A stretch of 64,000 nt of DNA, taken from assembly GCF_000001735.4 (NCBI RefSeq), contig NC_003076.8, positions 13,953,835 through 14,017,834 on the forward strand. The letters are read 5' to 3'. Below, one piece after another: positions 54,215 to 64,000 of the stretch. How positions within the stretch are numbered: the first letter of the stretch is position 1; each line of letters opens with the position of its first letter. This DNA is from Arabidopsis thaliana (Eukaryota > Streptophyta > Magnoliopsida > Brassicales > Brassicaceae). The notes beneath the pieces were generated by a model, which saw only the letters and a program-made list of their open reading frames with translations, did not search any database and was not told where the DNA came from. A program made the position numbers and the translations under genes.

Positions 54215-57200
54215 ATGTCATCGAACACTTCACGAAGCTGTTCTACTAGATCTAGACAAAACTCTCGAGTTTCTTCACAAGTTCTCGTCGACGCAAAGCT
54301 ACACGGAAACTTCGAAGAATCTGAGCGTTTATTTGACTATTCAGCTTCAATAAACTTGAACATGCCAAGTTCTTCCTGTGAGATTCCTTCTTCAGCTGTC
54401 TCAACGTACTTACAGAAGATTCAGAGAGGGATGTTGATTCAACCCTTTGGTTGTTTAATCGTTGTTGATGAGAAAAACCTTAAAGTCATTGCCTTTAGTG
54501 AAAACACTCAAGAGATGTTGGGTTTGATTCCACATACAGTACCAAGTATGGAGCAGCGTGAAGCTTTGACTATAGGAACTGATGTGAAATCATTGTTTCT
54601 GTCTCCAGGTTGTTCTGCTTTGGAGAAAGCTGTTGACTTTGGTGAGATTAGTATTTTGAATCCTATCACGCTTCATTGTAGGTCTTCAAGTAAGCCTTTT
54701 TATGCGATTCTGCATCGGATTGAGGAAGGTCTTGTTATAGATTTGGAGCCTGTGAGTCCTGATGAGGTGCCTGTGACTGCTGCCGGGGCTTTAAGATCGT
54801 ATAAGCTTGCGGCGAAATCGATTTCGAGGTTGCAGGCATTGCCTAGTGGGAATATGTTGTTGTTGTGTGATGCTTTGGTTAAGGAAGTTAGTGAATTAAC
54901 TGGTTATGATAGGGTGATGGTGTATAAGTTCCATGAGGATGGGCATGGGGAAGTGATTGCTGAATGCTGCCGGGAAGATATGGAACCTTATCTTGGGTTG
55001 CATTACTCCGCTACTGATATACCGCAAGCTTCGAGATTTCTGTTTATGAGAAACAAGGTTAGGATGATTTGTGATTGTTCAGCGGTTCCGGTTAAAGTCG
55101 TTCAAGATAAGAGTCTCTCACAGCCAATAAGTCTTTCTGGATCTACTTTGAGAGCTCCTCATGGTTGTCACGCACAGTATATGAGTAATATGGGATCAGT
55201 GGCGTCTCTTGTCATGTCTGTAACTATCAATGGTAGTGATAGTGATGAGATGAACAGAGATTTACAGACTGGCAGACACTTATGGGGCTTGGTGGTTTGT
55301 CATCACGCAAGTCCTAGATTTGTTCCGTTTCCATTACGATATGCTTGTGAATTCTTGACTCAAGTATTTGGCGTGCAGATCAACAAAGAAGCGGAATCAG
55401 CTGTTCTGTTGAAAGAGAAGCGTATTTTGCAAACTCAGAGTGTGCTATGTGACATGCTTTTCCGCAATGCACCAATAGGTATAGTCACTCAATCACCAAA
55501 TATAATGGATCTTGTTAAATGTGATGGAGCAGCATTATATTACAGAGACAACCTCTGGTCTCTAGGAGTTACTCCCACAGAGACACAAATTAGAGATCTA
55601 ATTGACTGGGTTCTCAAAAGTCATGGAGGAAACACTGGCTTTACCACTGAAAGTCTAATGGAGTCTGGCTATCCGGATGCTTCTGTTCTTGGGGAGTCAA
55701 TATGTGGAATGGCTGCCGTATATATTTCCGAAAAAGATTTCCTTTTCTGGTTCCGGTCTAGCACTGCAAAACAGATCAAGTGGGGTGGTGCAAGACACGA
55801 TCCTAATGACAGAGATGGTAAGAGAATGCATCCTAGATCCTCATTCAAGGCTTTTATGGAAATAGTCAGGTGGAAAAGTGTGCCCTGGGATGACATGGAA
55901 ATGGATGCAATTAATTCTCTGCAGCTAATAATAAAAGGCTCATTGCAAGAGGAGCATTCAAAGACTGTTGTGGATGTCCCACTTGTGGATAATAGGGTTC
56001 AGAAGGTAGATGAATTGTGTGTTATCGTGAATGAAATGGTGCGGTTGATTGATACAGCAGCTGTTCCCATCTTTGCGGTTGATGCCTCTGGTGTTATAAA
56101 TGGTTGGAATTCTAAAGCGGCTGAGGTAACAGGATTGGCAGTTGAACAAGCAATAGGCAAACCTGTATCAGATCTCGTTGAGGACGATTCTGTAGAAACC
56201 GTGAAGAACATGTTAGCCTTGGCTCTCGAAGGTAATGCAAACATGTTCGGCTCTAGTATGGAAGCAAATATCTTTTCTGTGGTTTCTGGCTCCAATTTAT
56301 TTTTGTTTTCATCTTTTTTACTGTTTTCGCAGATTTTCATCTGTGCCTTGTGTTATAATACATAATAGGTAGTGAAGAACGTGGTGCTGAGATCAGGATC
56401 AGAGCATTTGGTCCTAAAAGGAAAAGCAGTCCGGTTGAGTTAGTTGTCAACACTTGTTGTAGCAGAGATATGACGAATAATGTTCTTGGTGTATGCTTCA
56501 TTGGACAAGATGTTACAGGCCAGAAAACGCTTACTGAAAACTATAGCCGCGTGAAAGGAGATTATGCCCGAATCATGTGGAGCCCTTCCACACTCATTCC
56601 ACCAATTTTTATAACCAATGAAAATGGGGTATGCTCAGAGTGGAACAACGCAATGCAGAAGCTCTCTGGGATAAAGAGAGAAGAAGTTGTCAATAAAATT
56701 CTTCTCGGGGAGGTTTTTACCACAGATGATTATGGTTGCTGCCTTAAAGACCATGACACTTTAACGAAGCTGAGAATAGGTTTCAATGCTGTGATTTCTG
56801 GCCAAAAGAACATAGAGAAGCTTTTATTTGGCTTTTACCATCGTGATGGTAGCTTCATCGAGGCATTGCTTTCTGCAAACAAAAGGACTGATATTGAGGG
56901 AAAGGTTACCGGGGTTTTATGCTTTTTGCAAGTACCTAGTCCAGAACTCCAATATGCTCTACAGGTTCAGCAAATATCAGAGCATGCAATTGCCTGTGCC
57001 CTCAACAAATTGGCATATCTCCGCCATGAAGTGAAGGACCCCGAAAAGGCAATATCCTTCCTTCAAGATTTGCTCCATTCATCTGGATTAAGTGAAGACC
57101 AAAAGCGGCTCCTGAGGACAAGCGTTTTATGCAGGGAGCAGTTAGCCAAAGTCATAAGCGACTCAGACATAGAGGGAATCGAAGAAGGGTACTGAAACCT

Positions 57201-57785
57201 GGATTATTCTATTCTTCTCATTCGCTTAGTTACTAATTCTAAATCTTCTGTTCTAATCCTGTGCCTTTTTTAATCGCTTTAAACAGCTATGTGGAACTGG
57301 ATTGCAGCGAATTCGGCCTGCAGGAATCCCTGGAAGCAGTTGTAAAACAAGTGATGGAGCTGAGCATAGAACGTAAAGTACAAATCAGCTGCGATTATCC
57401 TCAAGAAGTTTCATCAATGAGATTGTATGGAGACAACTTAAGGCTTCAGCAAATCCTTTCAGAGACACTATTAAGCAGCATACGCTTCACGCCTGCATTG
57501 AGAGGATTGTGTGTCTCATTCAAGGTAATTGCACGGATAGAAGCTATAGGAAAAAGAATGAAAAGAGTCGAACTTGAGTTCAGGATAATACACCCGGCAC
57601 CAGGACTGCCTGAGGATCTGGTAAGAGAGATGTTTCAGCCTTTGAGAAAGGGAACATCAAGGGAAGGTTTGGGATTACACATTACCCAGAAGCTGGTGAA
57701 ACTCATGGAGAGAGGAACATTGAGATACCTCAGAGAGTCTGAAATGTCAGCCTTTGTGATCCTCACAGAATTTCCCTTGATTTGA
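54215..57785 (+). CDS. PHYC: Phytochrome C
   Basis: Red/far-red photoreceptor with a covalently bound bilin. It acts in the cytosol and nucleus. Three exons, 54215-56231, 56369-57188 and 57287-57785, join in phase to 1111 aa. Residues 1-65 are the Ser-rich extension. PAS then GAF domains follow, with the chromophore Cys318 in RAPHGCHAQYM, the bilin contact DIPQASRFLFM, and the PHY domain (SSFKAFMEIVRW). Two regulatory PAS domains (about 615-735 and 745-875) and a C-terminal histidine-kinase-related domain ending VILTEFPLI complete it. The start is chosen at MSSNTSRSCSTRSRQ; the frame is open 30 codons further up but has no ATG there. Most phytochrome genes have a third intron in the C-terminal part. 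It is absent here, as reported for Arabidopsis PHYC. PHYC needs partner phytochromes, mainly PHYB, for stability. No lesions are seen. Confidence 0.98.
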
Positions 57786-58442
57786 AGCTGAAGACCTGTC
57801 TACAAGATTTACATTTTATTGAATAAGTGTGGTGTTTTTGAAAGTCTTCATTTTTTTTTCTCACATATATAAATGTATGTTTAGTTACCGTAACTTAATT
57901 ACATATATATATATAGGAAAGTTAAATTTGATGAAAGCCCCTGGCCAAGTGTAAATGACTAGCAATATCTTGTGTTTTTGTTACTTTTATAGTTTCGTTT
58001 CTCTTAGTTTCCCATCATTTTGCATTAATGGTTAGGTTTTTATGTGCATATCTGCATTGCATTTCTTACTCCTAGATTCATGGAATTGATTTTGGAGTTT
58101 CATGGCATTTTTAGCACAAATGGGGTAAAAAAGATAGTAAAGCAAAGAGGAACTAAATAAGTGAAAGGTGAAGGAGAAGAAGACGCATCAGGTTTCTACA
58201 TAGATGTATGCACCTTGATGTGAGTTGCCTTAAAGACTGCTGATACATCAGCTATCTACATCGACGTATGCACCATGTTACGGGCTGATTTTCCCCATGA
58301 CCCCAATTTGAAAACCGGATCCGATCCATCTGTTATGGGTTAACCCAGTTTAGTTTTTCTTTTTTCTATAAATACTCTAAACCTAATTAGAGAGAAGGGG
58401 GAAGCTACGTAAGCCTAATTTTATTAATTTCACTTTCTAATC
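57786..58442. other. PHYC 3' UTR and short duplicated motif
   Basis: The PHYC 3' UTR occupies the first few hundred bases. At 58184-58275 a motif of about 30 bases (GCATCAG, then TCTACAT(A/C)GA, then GTATGCACC) occurs twice, 61 bases apart. Confidence 0.5.
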
Positions 58443-59626
58443 GGGAAAAAATCCGAAAAGACCCTCATTTATATTTTATTTGTCCGTTTAATGTCTGCAT
58501 TATAAAATTTTCCCGAATAATACCTGAGTTTATTGTTATTTTCTTTAAAAATCTTCGTTTATTTAAATTTTAGCACAATAAGACATCCCAGTTAACGGTC
58601 GTCAACTTTTTAACGGATGCTCTAACTATGGTTAAAACTTAACCCATGTTATTTACTAGTATATATACAATCTATTTTCTTATCTATACAAATCTTCAAG
58701 CTTAGTCTAGTGGTTAAACGTGGCTTGACTCTTTTGTGTCATCTGGGTTCGAATCTTTGAATCTCATCTATGTAGCTTTGGTCGTTTTTTATTTATTTTG
58801 TAGCTTTGGTCGATTTTTTTTTTTTTTGGAACTTCATCTTCTTCGTCAAATCTGGGTTCATAATTTTTTTGGACTTCATCTTCTTCTTCAAATTTGGGAT
58901 CGAATCCGCCCCAATCAAAATAACCACACAATAACAATAACCAATCAAATTCATAAACCAAGATCAGTCTGTAACTAACGAACCCACTCTCAAATCTTTC
59001 TAAACCAAGATGACTAAATCCGACGAAAAGATCCGTCTTTTTCTTTCTTCAATCAATTTCAACATGAACCCAGATTTTTAAAGCAATCTAACCAGATCTT
59101 ATAATATTTTTGCAAATTAGATCCAAAACAGTTTCCGAAAGAGAAGAAGGAGAAGAGGAAGATCCGAAATACTCTTACAAAAATCAATTAGCAGCTAGAA
59201 ATATTGATTCGAGATCCGATATCTAAGTTTTTGGGATTAGGGTTTGATGACCGTATGCGAAGAAGAAGACAAAAGAGAAGGAGAGAAAAAAACGACGAAA
59301 AAAACTCCGGGAGGCTTCAAACCCTCGTTGATATAAATTCTCCATCGACGTTAAACCACCAGACTAAGTTAATTTATATGTAACGTTAAGAAATTAGATC
59401 GTATATATCTTCGTAAATACTATGGGTTAAGTTTTAATCATAGTTAAAGCATCCGTTAAAAGGTTAACTGCCGTTAATTCGGATGTCTTATTTTGCTAAA
59501 ATTTAAATAAACAGAAATTTTTAAAGGAAATAAAAATTAACTCAGGTATTGTTCGGAAAAATTTTATAATGCAGGTATTAAACGGGCAAATAAAAAATAA
59601 ACGAGGACTTTTTCGGTTTTTTTCCC
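58443..59626. mobile_element. Non-autonomous Mutator-type element with 240-bp TIRs
   Basis: The termini 58443-58682 and 59387-59626 are inverted copies, roughly 85 percent alike by eye. They start GGGAAAAAATCCGAAAAG and, in reverse complement, GGGAAAAAAACCGAAAAA. A perfect 10-bp direct repeat, CTTTCTAATC, flanks the element (58433-58442, 59627-59636), consistent with a 9-10-bp Mutator target duplication. The interior has two GGA-CTTCATCTTCTTC repeats and no transposase. Confidence 0.93.
58686..58760 (+). repeat. tRNA-like A-box and B-box pair inside the Mutator element
   Basis: CTTAGTCTAGTGGTTAAAC resembles a tRNA A-box, and GGTTCGAATC at 58747-58756 is a perfect B-box. This is a tRNA-derived or SINE-like piece captured inside the element. 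Confidence 0.5.
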
Positions 59627-59639
59627 CTTTCTAATCAAG

Positions 59640-60828
59640 TCTGAATTCTTGTGATTTTTGTTTTATGTAAGTTTTTTCCTCATATTACATCTCTTATCTC
59701 TCTTCTACTCTTTTTCTAACATGAGTCTTCAAGGATTAATGACAACTTCTTGGATTTTTATGGCTATTAGTGAGTAGTCTTTTTTGGGCCTTTGGATTTA
59801 GTAGATTATGGTGATTGTTACGTTGATTGTTTTAAGATGTTTAGGGTTTAATATTAATATACGGATCTTTACTCTCTATGTATTCGATGAAATTCCCGAA
59901 AGAACTTAGCGTGTGCTTAGCATTTTTAGCCAATGGAAAATTGATGATTATGGTGCTAGGTGGTTAGTTAGGCTTAGAAATTAAGAATATTGCCTTTCAA
60001 CAGTTAAAAAAGTCTTGTGATTGCTAATGGAAATTGATGTTAATTGCTTGATTAGTGTATATTTAGCTTAAATTAGTGATCCTAGCCCTAAGGATTAGCA
60101 AATGATTGATTGTATTAGCATCATAGATTATCATTTGATCATCCAATTTAATAACCTTAACACAAAGGCTTGTTCATTTAGCATTTTCGTCTTTGACCTT
60201 TTGTTGAGTTTTCGTTAACTTTTGGTTGATTTTTATAAATTGCATTTTAATCATTTACTTTGCTATTGCTTTATGTGTATGGGTGATTGATTAGCTTAGA
60301 CACTTGTTTAGGTTGGTCAATTGCCTTTGGTTTGTCTATTACATTTGCATTTTAGTTCATTTTTAGTTTCATTTCACTTAGTTTAAAACACATATTTGCT
60401 TAGATTAAGAAATTTTGTATATTCCTAGTGTCTTAAATCTCTAGTTCTTTGTGGATTCAACCCTTAAATGCTATAAATGATAACCATTAGAATAAGGATT
60501 GTGGTTTGTGCGCGTAGAGGAAATATCAATTGATAGAAAACCTCCTAATGAGGCTTTACGCACTGTTTCATTAGATTATTGGATAGACAAGAAGAGTTCC
60601 AGCTGGCCTTCCTTTCTTTAACACTTGATAAGTGTCATCAAGTTGATGATGTCCTCCATTAGGTCGTTCTGTCACTATAAAGCCTATCGTCGAAAAAGTC
60701 TTTCAAAGTCCTTAATCATCAGCAATACTCCTTTTAAAACAAGGTTATCTCCTTCTTTAATAAGAGTGAAACCGCATTAGAAAGACTTGCTAAAAAATTA
60801 GGATGAGCATGCGATGCAGCTTTGAAAA
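59640..60828. other. Possible LTR-retrotransposon relic, no gene
   Basis: No coding signal. AATCTCTAGTTCTTTGTGGA followed by TTCAACCCTTAAATGC at about 60435 resembles U5-like wording of plant LTRs, but no second LTR or domain was found. Confidence 0.25.
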
Positions 60829-61092
60829 TGTAACAATCCTCCCCGTGGAACCCGCCCACGTGGCCACTCTCCGCCACGTGGCGTCCAGTTGGCGCTGCAG
60901 CGCATCAACCCTAACCTCTCTTATGTGGCCCCTCTAGCCCACATGTAGGTTATTGGTGCGCTTCGCGTTCCTCGAACCCAAGACCTCACCTTTTAACAAC
61001 TTTCCCACATGACAAGATGTCACCAATTAACGCGCTGCAGCGCTAACTAGACGCCACGTGGCGGAGAGTGTCCATGTGGACGAGTTGTTACA
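60829..61092. mobile_element. Small GC-rich inverted-repeat element with G-boxes
   Basis: The termini TGTAACAA... and ...TTGTTACA are inverted repeats of about 65-75 bp. Both contain ACTCTCCGCCACGTGGCGTC and the palindrome GCGCTGCAGCGC (60892-60903, 61032-61043). Three CACGTG G-boxes occur at 60857, 60875 and 61055. The centre has a reversed B-box-like TCGAACCC. No matching target duplication was found. No coding sequence. Confidence 0.72.
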
Positions 61093-61207
61093 GGTATATT
61101 ACCAACAAAGCAATCTCTTAAAGTAACCATCGGTCCTATATGCGATAACAGTCCACCAGCAGGTTTATTCTCGAAAACTCTGAAAAACCATCTCATCAAT
61201 ATTGCAA

Positions 61208-61352
61208 CCCCCCCCCCCCATAAAGCATGTACAAAAGATACATTGTACATTTACTTCACCTCAATTATAAATTCTTCACCCCCCACCCCCACCATAAAGC
61301 ATGTACAAAAGATACATTGTACATTTACTTCACCTCAATTATAAATTCTTCA
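61208..61352. repeat. 74-bp tandem duplication after a poly-C run
   Basis: A C-run at about 61208-61219 is followed by a 59-base block at 61220-61278, repeated with no visible change at 61294-61352. The C-rich linker between copies is the diverged part. Confidence 0.95.
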
Positions 61353-61359
61353 ATTGATT

Positions 61360-64000
61360 AAACTGTAGTGATATGTAAGCCAAGAAGTTTTAAGTTTTTT
61401 TCATCCAAAATGTTTTCTTTAGTTTTCTTCAAACTTAGTTTCACACAATAAACTCCCCTAGATATTTATGCGCACATGGGAAGGAAATTAAAACAGCAAC
61501 ATCTTCTTGAATAAGAGATGACACACCTAAAATCTCGTATGCCGATACTTGAATATACTGATAATCGACATCACTCATCTTTCGCAGGGATATAAACCTA
61601 TTTACACTTCCATCCCAAAAGATCTAGTTTGTGAATACATTTCTCAACAAACCTTCTTAGCAAAGACGTTGTGTGTACCACAAACTACGTTTTTTCGTAT
61701 GTCTTCTCCCTATTCACTTCTTCTCATTTCCACCATCTTCAAAACCTTCTAACAGTTTCTCCTTACATCCCTCAATCACTTTTTTTTTGCCTTTCACGGA
61801 CTGTCTCAGATCTTCTTAGCCTCATATATTATTGCATCAAAACACTTTTCATACACACAGTAATTACATAATTTTTTCTTATGTAGTTACATATTTAGCA
61901 AGCAATTGTGTTTTATAAATTATATATTTTCATATGTTGATTGCTAAAATCCGAGCAAATAGACTATCCTCCTCTCGAAATGCAACTTAACTAGTCCCTA
62001 TACTTAGACCAAATTCGCGATCAATAATTAATATACGGTGGGCCGGCCCAACAAGATATAATGTCTAAAGCAAAAATAAATTTTTGTCCTATTAAAAGAA
62101 ATTTGAAAATTTTTGCAAAAAAATGGATGCTTGAAGACTCAGAACTCTTAATTCTTTGTGAAGAAAACAAGGACTTAATCAATCTACTACGACCATTTTT
62201 TGTAAGTATATACCCCTAATTTAGCTTATATTAATTTGATGCCTAAAACCCTTGCTTCACGAGCTTTAGCTCCGGGTCGGGCCTACCTATACAATTGCTA
62301 AGAAATTTTAGGTACAAGTCCATTAAAACACAAGCATCCTAATCATGGGTTAGGTAGCTAGGGTATACTTGCTCACAAAAGAGTGGTTTAAGAATTTCAT
62401 CAAGCACTTGTTAGGCATTGAGAATTAGCTTATGATCTAGATTAAGAGTGATCAACTCTCAACTAGCATCGAGCTCTATGTAGATTTTAGTCCTAATAAT
62501 TATGAATCAAACATTAAATATCCTAACCATCACCCATAAATGAAACCACTCATTTATGGTCATTAGGTCATGATCATACAACAACACAAGAGTAAAGACA
62601 CAATGAAAAGATTTTATGTATAGAATGCAAAAACTGGAGTGATTTTTTGATTCCACCAAGGAGTGATATCTCTTCTAATTCTTTTTTCAAATTTTGATAA
62701 GTTTGTTTATCTTTCTCTATATTATTGTTTTGTTGATGTATTGCTTTAGCCGATATGGAGAGTGTTCGATATTGCTTTCATCTGTATTCAATCACTTATA
62801 ATTACGGAATAAAGTAATTTATTTTTCATAAAAAATGTTTCGTTTAAATTTTCAAAATTTTGGACAAGAGAATAATATATGAACCATGTAAACATTATTT
62901 TATGCACTTTAGATGTTCACACGTACTTGAGTCATTTTTTTTAGTTAACCTCTTTTATATACTTTTTTTAGTTTTTGTTAAAAGATTTTCCACACGTACG
63001 GGTCCCCTCGTCAAATTGAGAAGATGGTCCCCAATCTCCTAGTTTCACTCTTTTACGTAAACAAACAACATTCCTTCCGAGTTAATGTCACTTCCCATGC
63101 AAAGCAATTTGTTAACTAAAAAATTTGTTAATCAAGAAATTTGTGTAGTAATTAAAGCTACTAATTCATGGTTTCAAGGTGCTTTGTACCCAAAACTTCA
63201 AACAAGAGGCTGCTTAGTTACTACCGTTGCAACTGGCCGACAAGTGGCACCTTCTTTTTTGCATGACTATTATACATCTTTTTTTTTTTCCTTTCGTATA
63301 AAGTTATTTTATTATAATTTTGTAGTAATATTATTTGGTTCACTTGTAGAGTTATAATTGTGATTTTGTATTTGGACTATTTAGTATAACGAAACTCCTA
63401 ATCCTATTTTATTGATTCTTTTTATGTCTACTTGATCAAGTCATCAAGAACACTTTATACTGTTAGAGAGGTCAGAGGTGCTGTATCTCTTTGGCTTTTT
63501 ACATATTATGTTTGTTTACATTTCAAACCTAAACTTGATTTTTCAAAAAAAAGTAATTCTTATTTAATAAATATTTTTGTATCGAAGTTTTAATGTCCTG
63601 TATTAATTATCTGCAGTTTTTTTCCTGTAAACATAGACAAGTTTTACCTTATAATGTAGATGAAAATATTACAATACAAACTTTCAATTCAAAGTTTATT
63701 GGTTATAAGTATATTGACACATATCTCTTTTATATTGTCACAGTGTGGATCCAATTTCTGATGGGATATTATTATCTCTAATACGCTTTTTCTAGATAAT
63801 GGTTCTTTACCTATTAATCTTGGTATTTCAGATAAGGATCAGCAAACTAAATTGGATCGGGCCGATTGTGAATCAGACTCTAATACTATATTAGATATAA
63901 TCCTCCAACTCAACATCAATTGTTTATGAGTAGATGAACTCATATCTCTTATATATTGTCATGATCTTTGCTCAACTTCTCATGTAGAATATTGTTATCC
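61360..64000. other. AT-rich intergenic DNA, no confident gene
   Basis: Several 60-90-codon frames exist, but none has a known domain, a family-like composition or a plausible gene context. Near 62270 a GC-richer patch (AGCTCCGGGTCGGGCCTACC) hints at an old transposon. The window ends without entering a recognisable gene. Confidence 0.4.

Noticed and set aside
63085..63357. 90-codon frame near the right edge
   Set aside because: The hydrophobic, Phe-rich end looks like translated AT-rich DNA. No domain or gene context.

Overview
This is plant nuclear DNA. Its genes carry GT-AG introns, it is AT-rich, and transposable elements fill most of the space between genes. The two best-preserved genes are a plastidic glucose-6-phosphate dehydrogenase (576 aa, minus strand) and phytochrome C (1111 aa, plus strand). 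Both match what I remember of Arabidopsis thaliana G6PD1 and PHYC, including the eight-exon G6PD1 structure and a PHYC without the third intron usual in phytochrome genes. In A. thaliana these genes lie about 50 kb apart near the chromosome 5 centromere, with ankyrin and Copia loci between them, as here. I infer A. thaliana or a very close relative. The species call rests on memory, not on a database search.

Layout. 1-2.6 kb: sparse DNA, then a frameshifted B3/DUF313 gene. 3.0-5.9 kb: G6PD1, with a 222-bp tandem duplication in intron 1. About 6.8-14.7 kb: a decayed VANDAL-type Mutator element with a MuDR transposase (two in-frame stops), a GRF-type zinc-finger gene and a divergently transcribed DUF1985 gene. 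Its non-coding parts are packed with a 9-bp motif like the one known to be bound by VANC anti-silencing proteins. 15-16 kb: a ZED1-related pseudokinase pseudogene. 16.2-30.5 kb: a graveyard of Helitron, mariner, hAT, Harbinger, Stowaway and LINE pieces. 31-38.6 kb: Helitron-like repeats, a possible small gene, a broken duplicate of the PHYC promoter and 5' coding region next to the 3' end of another gene, LINE remnants, a foldback element and two copies of a tRNA-like repeat. 39.6-47.6 kb: a six-exon ankyrin/PGG membrane-protein gene whose intron 4 holds a full-length, very young Copia element. 49.4-51.2 kb: a Helitron-type repeat array with two snRNA-style promoter modules. 53.9-57.8 kb: PHYC. 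58.4-61.4 kb: a long-TIR Mutator-type element, a small GC-rich inverted-repeat element with three G-boxes and a 74-bp duplication. 61.4-64 kb: no recognisable gene.

How the parts relate. The host genes G6PD1, ankyrin/PGG and PHYC look functional and unrelated in pathway. The most informative features are the transposon-host interactions: a Copia insertion that leaves the ankyrin reading frame intact across a 5.7-kb intron, a transposon that kept its predicted silencing-control sites while its genes decayed, and host-gene fragments moved among Helitron-like sequence. Exon boundaries were worked out by hand from splice dinucleotides and reading phase.
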